In this document: positions 35,192 through 44,262 of the stretch, piece after piece | How positions within the stretch are numbered: position 1 is the stretch's first letter | Layout of the letters: each line of letters opens with the position of its first letter | Source: CAXBES01 sp963974915 | GTDB lineage: Bacteria; Bacteroidota; Bacteroidia; Flavobacteriales; Flavobacteriaceae | NCBI GenBank assembly: GCA_963974915.1 | Contig: CAXBES010000018.1 | Coordinates: forward strand, 1-55,940 | Direction of reading: 5' to 3' | DNA: 55,940 bases | The notes under the pieces: model-generated | The model's database searches: none | Told to the model about the DNA's origin: nothing | Seen by the model: only the letters and a program-made list of their open reading frames with translations | Made by a program: the position numbers and the translations under genes

Positions 35192-36970
35192 ATGCGAACT
35201 ATCGTATTAAAAAACTTATTTAGATCTACTAAGAATCCACTTGTTCAGGTTAACTTAGTTTTATTAGTGACGCTCTTAACCTCGTTCAATTCACTCGCTC
35301 AGGAAGACGATCTGGGGACCGAGGTGGTTAATATCGTAAAACCTTATACTCCAACGATCTCCGACGCTTTTAAAGTAAAAGAAACACCCGTTTTGAACGA
35401 CTCGGTTACAGCCCACAAAAAGGAAGTGAATTACAGCATATTTTCGGTGCCGGTAGCATCCACTTTCACTCCTGCCAAGGGAAAAGCAGCAACGGTAGAA
35501 AAAGCAAAACCAATGAAATTATACGATAATTATGCAACTCTTGGTTTTGGAAATTACACTACTATTCTCGGAGAATTATACAGCAATTTTGAAATTAGCA
35601 GAACCGATAACGCCGGTTTCTTTTTTCGCCATAATTCGTCACAAGGGGGCATAGACGGGGTGCGAGTTGACGATAAGTTCTATGATACGAGTCTGGATGC
35701 TAACTATAGCAGCAGACAACGTGACGCAACCTATCGCTTAGATGCAGGAGCTGAACATGAGTCGTTTAATTACTACGGATTTAATAGTTTCTTCGATACG
35801 GCTTCAGATGAGTTTTTGAATGCTTTCGATATTCAACAAAGTTATTTTAGTGCTTATGTTGGCGGAAGTATGGCCGTTGAGGATTCATATTTTGAAAAGG
35901 TTGCGGCCAATATTCGCTATACTGGCGATTCGTACGCTTCCTCAGAGATAGATGTGAAAATACTCCCGGAATTCTCATTTCCCGTATCAGACTTTACTTT
36001 AAAAGTGGATGCCGATGTAGAATACTTAAGCGGTAGTTTTGACAGGATGTATTTAGGGAACGAAGGGATTAAGTATAGTTTTCTAAATGCCGGAATTCTA
36101 CCGTCACTTGTTTATGTGGATAACGATTTTACCGTTTCTCTGGGTGTTGCCGCATTTTTAGGAATGGATACCGAAAACAGCAATACAGACTTCTTTATTT
36201 ATCCGCGAATCAACGCCTCGTACAGGTTAATAGACGAACTGCTTATTGTTTATGGAGGAACTGAAGGAGACCTGGAAGAAAATACATATTATAATTTCAA
36301 AGAATTGAACCCGTTCGTATCACCCTCTTTAATGGTGGTGCCAACCAGTAAATTATATGATGCTTTTGGTGGTTTAAAAGGAAAACTTACCAACTCTATT
36401 GGGTATAACGTAAGAGCGTCTTACGCAAATGAAGAAAACAAAGCATTATTTCGTTTAAATAATTATAGCGGGATGCTGGCTAATTCACGAGGCTATGAGC
36501 AGGGGAATTCTTTTCAGGTAGTTTACGACGATATAAAAACACTATCCATCTTTGGAGAATTAAAAGTGGAAATGTCTAATACCTTTGCCCTAGGGATAAA
36601 CGGATCTTTTAACAGCTATAACACTTCTATTGAAGAGGAAGCATGGAATTTACCCGATTTAGAACTTTCGGTGTTCTCGAATTTTAATATTACTGATGAA
36701 ATCTATGGGGGAGCTTCTGTTTTTTACGTCGGAAAGCGTAAGGATCTATTGGTTGATAATTCTACGTTTATCACAGTTCCCGAACAAACCGAGATCGAAT
36801 TGGATGGCTATCTCGATCTGAATGTTCATTTGGGATATAGAGTTAGTGACCGACTCTCAATATTTGCTAAAGGAAGTAATTTACTGAGTGATAATTATGA
36901 GAAATGGGCAAACTATCCTGTACAGGGAATTCAGGCATTACTTGGTGCGACCTATAAATTTGACTGGTAG
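35192..36970 (+). CDS. Outer-membrane beta-barrel protein (TonB-receptor-like, no plug seen)
   Basis: The 592-residue protein has a long N-terminus with a signal-like hydrophobic segment (about 20-36), a Pro-rich, charged stretch (to about 110), then repeated aromatic/alternating strands typical of a barrel, ending LLGATYKFDW with the C-terminal aromatic residue. Databases often label such proteins as TonB-dependent receptors, but I do not see a plug domain. It follows the TPR gene by 36 bp and is closed by a perfect palindromic terminator (37003-37028). Confidence 0.8.
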   Translation: MRTIVLKNLFRSTKNPLVQVNLVLLVTLLTSFNSLAQEDDLGTEVVNIVKPYTPTISDAFKVKETPVLNDSVTAHKKEVNYSIFSVPVASTFTPAKGKAATVEKAKPMKLYDNYATLGFGNYTTILGELYSNFEISRTDNAGFFFRHNSSQGGIDGVRVDDKFYDTSLDANYSSRQRDATYRLDAGAEHESFNYYGFNSFFDTASDEFLNAFDIQQSYFSAYVGGSMAVEDSYFEKVAANIRYTGDSYASSEIDVKILPEFSFPVSDFTLKVDADVEYLSGSFDRMYLGNEGIKYSFLNAGILPSLVYVDNDFTVSLGVAAFLGMDTENSNTDFFIYPRINASYRLIDELLIVYGGTEGDLEENTYYNFKELNPFVSPSLMVVPTSKLYDAFGGLKGKLTNSIGYNVRASYANEENKALFRLNNYSGMLANSRGYEQGNSFQVVYDDIKTLSIFGELKVEMSNTFALGINGSFNSYNTSIEEEAWNLPDLELSVFSNFNITDEIYGGASVFYVGKRKDLLVDNSTFITVPEQTEIELDGYLDLNVHLGYRVSDRLSIFAKGSNLLSDNYEKWANYPVQGIQALLGATYKFDW

Positions 36971-37002
36971 GTTTTAATTATTGACACAAAAAATTAGATT
37001 AA

Positions 37003-37034
37003 AAAGCATCTCAAATTTGAGATGCTTTCTCTAT
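37003..37034. terminator. Perfect 26-bp palindromic terminator
   Basis: AAAGCATCTCAAA (37003-37015) abuts its exact complement TTTGAGATGCTTT (37016-37028) with no spacer. A T-rich stretch follows on the plus strand. It ends the TPR/barrel unit. Confidence 0.8.
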
Positions 37035-37062
37035 TTTTACCGCAATTTTAAAGAAACTAACC

Positions 37063-38694
37063 ATGAATAAATTTATCTTTCTTGTATTCGTTTTAGCAAT
37101 AATTTCTTGTGCTCCGGAAAAAATTCCGGCCGATCTTCTAGTGAAAAACGCTAAGATATACACAGTAAACGACACCTTCGAAATTGCAAATTCGTTTGTA
37201 GTTAAAGATGGAAAGATCTTAGAGATAGGTTTAAAGCCACAGCTTGAATTAAAATACAGGATAGCTGAAACTTTTGATGCCAAGAATCAAACCATTGTAC
37301 CGGGACTTATTGATGCCCATGCACATTTATACGGTTTAGGCATGGGACTTCAAGATGTTGATCTAGTAGGTACATCAAGCTTTGAGGAAATATTGGAGCG
37401 CGTTGTTGCTTTTCAGAAAGAAAAAAACTTAGATTATATTATTGGTCGCGGTTGGGATCAAAATGATTGGGAGGTAAAAGAGTTTCCGACCAAAAAAGAA
37501 TTGGATTCCCTTTTTCCTGAAACACCGATTTCTTTGACAAGGATTGACGGTCACGCTATGCTGGTTAACACTAAAGCACTAGAAATGGCAGGAATTAATA
37601 CGGAAACGAAAATGCCCGGGGGAGAAGTAATAGTTAAAGATGGTGAGCTTACAGGAATTTTGATTGATGAACCGATGTCATTAATTTGGCAGACTTTCCC
37701 AGAAATAACACTTCAGTTTGCAAAAAACGCACTACTAGATGCCGAGAAAATTTGTTTGGAGTATGGTCTTACTACCATAAATGACGCCGGACTAGATAAA
37801 ATGGCAATAGAACTGATAGATTCATTACAACAAAATGGCGCAATGAAATTGCGGTTGTATGCGATGGTCTCAAACAGTTCCGACAATTTAGATCATTATC
37901 TTGAAAATGGAATCGTAAAAACAGATCGTCTCAATGTACGTTCGGTAAAGGTTTATGCCGATGGTGCGCTGGGATCACGAGGTGCTGCGATGCGCGAACC
38001 ATATAGTGATCATGCAGGACATTACGGTGCGATGATAACAGATTCGGAACAATTAGAAGCATTAGCACAACGCATCGCAGCAGCAGGCTATCAAATGAAT
38101 ACACACGCCATTGGAGATTCGGCAAATGTTGCGGTTATTAGAGCATATCAAAAAACACTGGAAGGTAAAACCGATGCTCGATGGAAGATTGAACACGCCC
38201 AAATCCTTTCACCTTCAGAATATGATAAGTTTTCAAAAAATATTATCCCATCGGTGCAACCTACACATGCTACCAGCGATATGTACTGGGCAGAAGATAG
38301 GATAGGTTCAGAAAGAATAAAAGGTGCATATTCGTACAAATCCCTTCTGAAAAATGCCGGGATCATAGCCTTGGGAACCGATTTCCCCGTTGAGCAGGTA
38401 AATCCGATGCTCACTTTCTACGCAGCCGTGGCACGAAAGGACTTAGAACAGTTTCCGGAAGGTGGTTTTAGAAAAAGCGAAGGACTAACCCGGGAGGAGA
38501 CACTAAGAGGAATGACGATTTGGGCTGCATATTCAAATTTTGAAGAGGATGAAAAAGGTAGTATCGAAGTTGGAAAGTTTGCAGATTTTACCGTTCTCGA
38601 CAGAGATATCATGGAAGTCCCGGAAGACAGTATCCCAAAAACAAAAGTGGTAGCAACGTTTATAAATGGTGAAAAAGTATATTCAAAAGACTAA
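37063..38694 (+). CDS. Amidohydrolase-family lipoprotein (YtcJ-like)
   Basis: The 543-residue metal-dependent hydrolase starts with a lipobox signal (AIISCAPE, Cys17), so it is membrane-anchored outside the cytoplasm. The metal motif DAHAHLYG (about 83-90) and later H residues (TDFPVEQVNP near the end) match the YtcJ/amidohydrolase-3 group. Substrates of this group are varied and not predictable. The gene has its own short leader after the palindromic terminator. Confidence 0.9.
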   Translation: MNKFIFLVFVLAIISCAPEKIPADLLVKNAKIYTVNDTFEIANSFVVKDGKILEIGLKPQLELKYRIAETFDAKNQTIVPGLIDAHAHLYGLGMGLQDVDLVGTSSFEEILERVVAFQKEKNLDYIIGRGWDQNDWEVKEFPTKKELDSLFPETPISLTRIDGHAMLVNTKALEMAGINTETKMPGGEVIVKDGELTGILIDEPMSLIWQTFPEITLQFAKNALLDAEKICLEYGLTTINDAGLDKMAIELIDSLQQNGAMKLRLYAMVSNSSDNLDHYLENGIVKTDRLNVRSVKVYADGALGSRGAAMREPYSDHAGHYGAMITDSEQLEALAQRIAAAGYQMNTHAIGDSANVAVIRAYQKTLEGKTDARWKIEHAQILSPSEYDKFSKNIIPSVQPTHATSDMYWAEDRIGSERIKGAYSYKSLLKNAGIIALGTDFPVEQVNPMLTFYAAVARKDLEQFPEGGFRKSEGLTREETLRGMTIWAAYSNFEEDEKGSIEVGKFADFTVLDRDIMEVPEDSIPKTKVVATFINGEKVYSKD

Positions 38695-38806
38695 GTTCAA
38701 CTCAACAATTTATGTGTGTTGGATTTTCCGAGCGTGGCTGTGGAAATTCTCACAGCAGGCTCCGCAAAGGCCTGGTTAAATTCCGGATGAATAAAATTTT
38801 TTGATA

Positions 38807-39589
38807 TTATTTTCCTCCTTTAGCTTGTAAATCTGCTATACACAACGGATCCAATCCCGGAGTTGCGCGTCTGCTTCTTAAAAATTCCAGCAGACTTCTC
38901 GTATTGGTCGCTTCAAAATACATGAGACAATCTTCAACGATACAATGCTTTAAGTGCGCCGGATCTTCATGGTCTGTAGGGTGAATATCATCGCTTTGGA
39001 TATTTACCAAACCAAGAATATGACCAAATTCATGTTGAAGTGTTGTTGATTCCAGATCCGGTAGCAAGCTTGGGTCAGATGAGGTAATATCTTGTAAGGT
39101 CTTTTCGTAGATCACTATAGAGGTGTTTCTATACGCTGTTCCTAATGTTACCGAGGTATTTGTATCTCCTTGTGAATTTCCACTTGCAAAATAAATATAG
39201 ACTGCAATCTCATCTCCTACGGTGTATTTTGTTCGTTCTTCCTCCTCGATTGCTCTAATTTCTTCAATAGTAAAGGGTGCACCGGTTTGATCGTCAATTA
39301 CCGTTTCAATAATAGAAATACCGGAAGGCTTATTCACTCGCTCATTCAGAAATGTTCTAAACTGATCGAACGCCTGTTGAGAAGGTCTGTAGGCAGGGGA
39401 ATATACAAATTCAACTGTAAGAGATTTATAAATGTCTGCAGATAAAAGGTCCTCTGCAGAAACACCCAGTGCTTTTAAATTTTCCGCCTTTGGATCATTG
39501 CTATTGTCACCTTCATCGTCTTTCTTACAAGCAATTACGACTAGAAATATAAATAAAAGAGGAATGATTTTTGTAAACTGAACTTTCAT
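38807..39589 (-). CDS. Metzincin-like zinc metalloprotease lipoprotein
   Basis: The 260-residue protein carries a lipobox (IACKK, Cys21) and a zinc motif, H186-E187-xx-H190-xx-G193. The third ligand position of metzincins (GxxH/D) is Asn here, but 22 residues after G193 comes HC(x4)CLMY (H215, C216, C221, M223), the same HCx4CxM order that archaemetzincins have directly after HExxHxxG. It may be an archaemetzincin relative with a loop inserted inside the motif. It would act at the cell surface or in the periplasm. Confidence 0.8.
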   Translation of the reverse strand: MKVQFTKIIPLLFIFLVVIACKKDDEGDNSNDPKAENLKALGVSAEDLLSADIYKSLTVEFVYSPAYRPSQQAFDQFRTFLNERVNKPSGISIIETVIDDQTGAPFTIEEIRAIEEEERTKYTVGDEIAVYIYFASGNSQGDTNTSVTLGTAYRNTSIVIYEKTLQDITSSDPSLLPDLESTTLQHEFGHILGLVNIQSDDIHPTDHEDPAHLKHCIVEDCLMYFEATNTRSLLEFLRSRRATPGLDPLCIADLQAKGGK

Positions 39590-39627
39590 TAGTATAAATT
39601 TGTATTCTTAACAAACATAATCTTTAA

Positions 39628-40176
39628 ATGCGCATTATGAAAATACGAACTCTCTTTTTAACGCTATTTTTATCAATTTGTTACTCCGGTTTTACTCAGG
39701 ATATTACTTTTCAGCAGAAAATCATTAAATATCTAAAGCTGAATGGCACCGAACAACAATACAATAATGCATACGATGAAATGTTTGTGATGCTCAATCA
39801 GCAATTTAGTAACGCAAGTGTCCCTGAAGCCGAATGGAGTTCTTTAAAAACTAATAAAGAAGAGGATATTGCAAAGGTTTTGGGAATGTTGGCATCTGCT
39901 TACCGAAAGCACTTTACTGAAAACGAAATTGAAGAAATGAATACATTCTACAGTAGTTATGTTGGTTCCAAATTAGCAAAGCGCGAGGAAAAGATCACAG
40001 CCGAAGATAATAAAGAAGTGGTTTATTTCTTTCAGTCGGATGTTGGGAGAAAGATCACAGAAAAGCAGGAAGCCTTAAGTAAGGACATCGTTGAAATATC
40101 CGAATTCTGGAGTCGCGATCTTTTTATGGAAAAAATGAATGCTTTAACTGCTAAAGGCTATCAGCCGCAGCACTAA
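39628..40176 (+). CDS. DUF2059 domain exported protein
   Basis: The 182-residue protein begins with a signal peptide ending near residue 23 (start at 39628, with an alternative ATG at 39637 in the same frame). The helical DUF2059 region contains LGMLASAYRKHFTENEIEEM and YSSYVGSKLAKREE. Function of the family is unknown. Its 3' end overlaps the convergent methyltransferase by 26 bp. Confidence 0.85.
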   Translation: MRIMKIRTLFLTLFLSICYSGFTQDITFQQKIIKYLKLNGTEQQYNNAYDEMFVMLNQQFSNASVPEAEWSSLKTNKEEDIAKVLGMLASAYRKHFTENEIEEMNTFYSSYVGSKLAKREEKITAEDNKEVVYFFQSDVGRKITEKQEALSKDIVEISEFWSRDLFMEKMNALTAKGYQPQH

Positions 40177-40867
40177 GTTTAGCCAGGTAATCCAGATTTT
40201 CGCCTCTAGCTACTATCTCAAAAGTTAAGTTAATGGCTAAACAAAGCTGTTCAAACCTTTGTTCATCGATGTATAGCCAGGGAAAAGGTTCACTTTTTTC
40301 ACCTTTATATTGCATTGTAAACTCTAATTCGCCATAATAGTGGTCCTGCGGTACCCAAATTCCGCCATTTTCTTCGGAATCATACATGTATTTCAAATCG
40401 CTGGAATCAATAAGTATTTGTCCGTTGACCGATAATAATCTTTTTAAATGCGTTAAGTATTCTGAAACGTATTTTAATTTCTGAAATATTCCCGTTCCAT
40501 TCATTAGTAGTAGAATGGTGTCAAACTTTTCGTTTTTCAGATCTAGTACATTTTGCTCTCGGGCGTCCTTAATTCCTCTAAGTTTGCATACTTCTATCGC
40601 ACCCGGTGAGAGATCGATCGCCGTAATTTCCAGACCTTTATTTTGAAGATATATAGCATGGCTTCCGGCGCCACAGCCCACATCAAGGACTTTTCCCGTG
40701 GCGAGATCGAGGGCTTTTTGTTCTATTGAAGGCATTTCAGAAAAATCTCTAAACAAGTAGGGTAAGGGTAATTCATCTTCCTCGCTAATATTGGTTTCTG
40801 TGATGATGTCTTCAGAATAGTTTCCGAAGTAATAATCTAAAAGCGCTTTCCCTAGAATATCCTGCAT
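40151..40867 (-). CDS. Class I SAM-dependent methyltransferase
   Basis: The 238-residue enzyme has motif I VLDVGCGAGSHAIYL (about 60-74), the acidic residue after beta-2 (ITAIDLSPGAIEV) and a post-motif, LLLMNGTGIFQKL. The substrate is not predictable from sequence. It diverges from the Cys-cluster gene at 40977 across 109 bp and runs tail to tail with the DUF2059 gene. Confidence 0.88.
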   Translation of the reverse strand: MQDILGKALLDYYFGNYSEDIITETNISEEDELPLPYLFRDFSEMPSIEQKALDLATGKVLDVGCGAGSHAIYLQNKGLEITAIDLSPGAIEVCKLRGIKDAREQNVLDLKNEKFDTILLLMNGTGIFQKLKYVSEYLTHLKRLLSVNGQILIDSSDLKYMYDSEENGGIWVPQDHYYGELEFTMQYKGEKSEPFPWLYIDEQRFEQLCLAINLTFEIVARGENLDYLAKLSAAADSL

Positions 40868-40976
40868 TTCAATGATTTGATTTAAAGTATCTCGCTATTG
40901 TGTTGTACCCGTTTACGAAGCTTAGACTTCCTGATTTTTCCGAAAATGAGTTCAACTTTTTCTTTACTTTTACGGC

Positions 40977-41471
40977 ATGGAAGAAATCCTTCGTAATTTA
41001 CCGCAAAGAGCCAAAGATACGCATAACGAGAACAAAAAATTCTTTGCTAAGCTTAAGAAAAAGCCTCCCAAACAACTCGATGCTATTATGGCGAATTTGC
41101 ACGAAGCTGAGTTTGAACGAACAGATTGTCTAAAGTGCGCTAATTGCTGCAAAACTACAGGTCCGTTGTTCACCGATAAAGACGTATCGCGAATTGCGAA
41201 ACATTTCAGAATGAAGGAGCAACAGTTTATAGAAACCTATTTGCGAATAGACGAGGATAATGACTATGTGTTGCAAAGTGTGCCTTGTACATTTTTAGGA
41301 CATGATAATTATTGTAGTATCTATGAGGTTCGTCCAAAGGCGTGCAGAGAATTTCCACATACCGACCGAAAGAAATTTCAGCAGATCTCGAATCTTACCT
41401 TAAAGAATGTAGCAATTTGTCCGGCGGCTTTCAATATTGTTGAAGAAATGAAGAAGCGGCTGTCTTTGTAG
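40977..41471 (+). CDS. YkgJ-family cysteine-cluster protein
   Basis: The 164-residue protein has eight cysteines in the YkgJ pattern: C51, C54, C57 and C58 (CLKCANCC), then C104, C113 (YCSIY), C123 (KACREFP) and C148. These are thought to bind zinc or an Fe-S cluster. The role of the family is uncertain. A -7-like TACTTTTA ends only 5 nt before the ATG, so the mRNA could be leaderless. Confidence 0.9.
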   Translation: MEEILRNLPQRAKDTHNENKKFFAKLKKKPPKQLDAIMANLHEAEFERTDCLKCANCCKTTGPLFTDKDVSRIAKHFRMKEQQFIETYLRIDEDNDYVLQSVPCTFLGHDNYCSIYEVRPKACREFPHTDRKKFQQISNLTLKNVAICPAAFNIVEEMKKRLSL

Positions 41472-41556
41472 TTTCCGGTTTTAAGTTTTCAAGGTTATAT
41501 CATCACTCCTCATCAAATACGACTGTCTACTGGGAATAAGACCGCCCAATTACGTT

Positions 41557-42891
41557 TTAATCGTACAACAAATACTTCTTTCTCTTAACGTTAAATGCGT
41601 CCAGATCATTCTGCCAACTTAACCTTATCTCTTGGGCACTAAACCCTTGTTCAATTTGCCGTTGTAGTTTCTTCGTTCCTGCCAGCGTTGTGAAAAAGTT
41701 GGTAAAAAAGTCCTTCTTTTTTCCATGGGCATTATAAGCATCGATAAGCCATTCCAGATTAATTTTATTTAGCTTCGGAAAATTACGAAGGTCTTTTCCA
41801 TTACATAGCTCACCTTTAAATTTGGGATATTTTGCACCTTCGTTAGCCTGAGGCGTAAATTGAAACGGATAACTTTCCGAAGAAAAAGAAGGCGCGCCAA
41901 ATATTTGAAATTGCATTTCGGTGCCCCGACCCGCACTTACAAAAGTGCCTTCAAAAAAACACAAACTCGGATACAGGTTAATAGCTTGGTCATTGGGAAG
42001 GTTTGGTGAAGGCTTTACAGGTAAGGAATATTTCTTGGCATGAGTGTAATTCTCCATTTCTATCACCGTGATCTCACAAGTTATATCATCTTTTAACCAT
42101 TTCTCACCATTGATCATGTTTGCGTATTCGCCAATGGTCATCCCATGTACCACAGGAATGGGATGCATCCCAACAAAACTTTTGTGTTCCATTTCTAAAA
42201 TGGGTCCGTCGATATAATGACCATTAGGGTTTGGTCTATCTAAAATTACAAGTGGTATTCCTGCTTCGGCACAGGCTTCCATTACGTAGTGTAAGGTCGA
42301 AATATAGGTGTAAAACCTTGCTCCTACATCCTGAATATCGAAAACCATGACCTCTATTCCTTCTAGTTGTTTAGGTGAAGGCTTTTTGTTTTTTCCGTAG
42401 AGAGAAATTAAGGGAATCCCCGTTTTAGTGTCCACACCGTCTTTTACCATTTCACCCGCATCTGCAGTTCCACGAAATCCGTGTTCGGGTGCATATACAC
42501 TTTTAACGGTTATTTTATTGTTGAAAAGGTAATCTACCAAATGTTCATCTTTTGGAATCCTGGTAGAGGTTTTGGTGATCGGTTCGTCGCGAACATCAAC
42601 AATTCTGGAAGTCTGATTTGCTACAACGCCAACCTTTTTACCTTTTAGAAGTGGAAGATATTCTGAAATTCTGTTAGCACCTACAATTATTTTTTCGGTT
42701 TTCAGGTTTACGTTCTCGACCTCTGGACTGTCCAGTTCCATCTTATCGTGAATCACTATCGAATCTGCGTCAGAATCATTTTTATTATTTGAACCACTTC
42801 CGCAGGAAAAACAAATGAATACCGCTAAGAAAAATGTATTTTTGAAAAAGGTAAACAGCATAAAAAGACTTGTGAATTTCGAATTTTTCAT
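41557..42891 (-). CDS. NamZ-like exo-beta-N-acetylmuramidase lipoprotein (DUF1343)
   Basis: The ATG at 42891 gives a 444-residue lipoprotein (lipobox FSCGSG) with the DUF1343 fold: VGVVANQTSRI near 87-97, YAPEHGFRGTADAGE, VFDIQDVGARFYTYISTLHYVME and DRPNPNGHYIDGP. The family includes NamZ, which removes terminal N-acetylmuramic acid from peptidoglycan fragments. A longer reading from 43116 would run antisense through the permease gene and is not accepted. The start lies 20 bp inside the divergent permease gene. Confidence 0.88.
   Translation of the reverse strand: MKNSKFTSLFMLFTFFKNTFFLAVFICFSCGSGSNNKNDSDADSIVIHDKMELDSPEVENVNLKTEKIIVGANRISEYLPLLKGKKVGVVANQTSRIVDVRDEPITKTSTRIPKDEHLVDYLFNNKITVKSVYAPEHGFRGTADAGEMVKDGVDTKTGIPLISLYGKNKKPSPKQLEGIEVMVFDIQDVGARFYTYISTLHYVMEACAEAGIPLVILDRPNPNGHYIDGPILEMEHKSFVGMHPIPVVHGMTIGEYANMINGEKWLKDDITCEITVIEMENYTHAKKYSLPVKPSPNLPNDQAINLYPSLCFFEGTFVSAGRGTEMQFQIFGAPSFSSESYPFQFTPQANEGAKYPKFKGELCNGKDLRNFPKLNKINLEWLIDAYNAHGKKKDFFTNFFTTLAGTKKLQRQIEQGFSAQEIRLSWQNDLDAFNVKRKKYLLYD
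42837..42844 (+). promoter_or_regulatory. Permease promoter -7 element
   Basis: TATTTTTG fits TAnnTTTG. With transcription starting near 42850, the in-frame ATG at 42815 would lie outside the mRNA, so the GTG at 42872 is favoured. The element lies inside the 5' end of the opposite DUF1343 gene. Confidence 0.5.
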
Positions 42892-44107
42892 CGCCCGGCG
42901 CATTGTTGCTTCTAAGGAATATAAAAGTAGTATTTCGGCACCAATAATAAAAATTGCGATCACTGCAATTGCTCTGGGTATTATAATGATGTTAATCACC
43001 ATTGCGACCAGTGCAGGGCTGCAACAAAAGATACGTGAGAAAGTATCTGCTTTTAATGGTGATATTATTATTAGCAACTTCGACACAAATTTCTCTAACG
43101 ATTCGCAGATCCCCATCTCAAAAAATCAGGAATTCTATCCGGAATTCAATATCGTTGAAGGTGTTCGACATATACAAGTTACTGCTTCTAAAGGGGGAGT
43201 TATTCGCACTGCAACAGATTTTGAAGGAATTGTAGTAAAAGGGGTTGGTGATGATTATGATTGGCGTTATTTTTCAGAATTTCTCGTAGAAGGGAAGCTT
43301 CCAGCCTATACCGGCGAATTAAACACCAAGATCCTAGTTTCAACTTTTCTTGCAAATCGGCTAGGATTAAACGTAGGGGACAAGGTAGTAACCTATTTCT
43401 TTAATGAGGAAAGCTCAAAACCTCCTCGAAATGTGGGTTTCACTGTAGTTGGTCTATATAATAGTAGTTTTCAGCAATTTGATGAGCAATTCATCATCGC
43501 CGATATTAGACACATACAACGCCTTAACAAGTGGGAGAAAGACCAAATTGGGTCTTTTGAGATCTTTGTAAATGATTTCAACGATATTCAAAATATTGGT
43601 AATGAGGTGTACGAAGCAACTTCCAGCACGCTCGATACTCAAACCATCAGGAATAAATACTATTCTATTTTTGAATGGCTGGATCTGTTCGATTTCAACG
43701 TGGCGCTCATCATTGGAATCATGATCCTCGTTGCCGGCATTAATATGATAACCGCACTTTTAGTGTTAATCCTGGAACGAACACAAATGATCGGGATTTT
43801 AAAGGCACTTGGCAGCAGTGACTGGAGTGTTCGGAAAGTTTTTTTATACAATGCCATGTACTTAATTGGGGTGGGCCTGTTTTGGGGAAATTTGATAGGT
43901 TTAGGACTCCTTTTTATTCAGAAATACTTTAAACTCTTTCCGCTTGACCCGGACACCTATTATGTCACCGAAGCTCCTGTTTATATTGATATCGGTTATA
44001 TCCTCGCATTAAACGCGGGAACCTTTATTTTGTGTTTATTGATGCTGTTAATACCGTCGTATATCATCTCAAAAATTTCTCCCGTAAAAGCGATTATGTT
44101 CGAGTAG
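42872..44107 (+). CDS. ABC transporter permease, LolC/FtsX type
   Basis: The chosen GTG start gives a 411-residue protein that opens NFEFFIARRIV, the usual start of this family. It has one N-terminal membrane helix (about 30-50), a large periplasmic MacB-type domain, and three C-terminal helices with the ILERTQMIGILKALGSS loop and a final SPVKAIMFE. LolC/E-type permeases extract lipoproteins from the inner membrane. The ATPase partner is not adjacent. The GTG lies 19 bp inside the divergent DUF1343 gene. Confidence 0.86.
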   Translation: MNFEFFIARRIVASKEYKSSISAPIIKIAITAIALGIIMMLITIATSAGLQQKIREKVSAFNGDIIISNFDTNFSNDSQIPISKNQEFYPEFNIVEGVRHIQVTASKGGVIRTATDFEGIVVKGVGDDYDWRYFSEFLVEGKLPAYTGELNTKILVSTFLANRLGLNVGDKVVTYFFNEESSKPPRNVGFTVVGLYNSSFQQFDEQFIIADIRHIQRLNKWEKDQIGSFEIFVNDFNDIQNIGNEVYEATSSTLDTQTIRNKYYSIFEWLDLFDFNVALIIGIMILVAGINMITALLVLILERTQMIGILKALGSSDWSVRKVFLYNAMYLIGVGLFWGNLIGLGLLFIQKYFKLFPLDPDTYYVTEAPVYIDIGYILALNAGTFILCLLMLLIPSYIISKISPVKAIMFE

Positions 44108-44212
44108 TATTATTTTTTGGGCGTACACTAAAATAAATGGTTCACCTCACTTTAGTACATTGCTATACGCTTCAACCTGCCTGCCGGTAGGCAGTTCTCC
44201 AAAGCATAATAG

Positions 44213-44243
44213 TTGTGCGTAACAAACATATATCATACCTTTG
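44213..44243 (+). promoter_or_regulatory. Promoter of the cysteine synthase-like gene
   Basis: A full Bacteroidota promoter: -33 TTG (44213-44215), a 20-bp spacer and -7 TACCTTTG (44236-44243). The CTGCCT/AGGCAG palindrome just upstream (near 44180-44195) is a common flavobacterial intergenic motif. The predicted leader is about 14 nt. Confidence 0.8.
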
Positions 44244-44262
44244 CACCGCTTTAAAAATTACA

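Noticed and set aside
40900..41133. Small ORF upstream of and overlapping the YkgJ-type gene
   Set aside because: It is out of frame with the clear Cys-cluster protein and resembles nothing.
42892..43116. Longer N-terminus of the DUF1343 lipoprotein
   Set aside because: It is antisense to the permease gene, and the lipoprotein signal begins at 42891.
44215..44262. Upstream GTG start for the cysteine synthase-like gene
   Set aside because: The GTG lies in the -33 element of a complete promoter, so it would not be in the mRNA.
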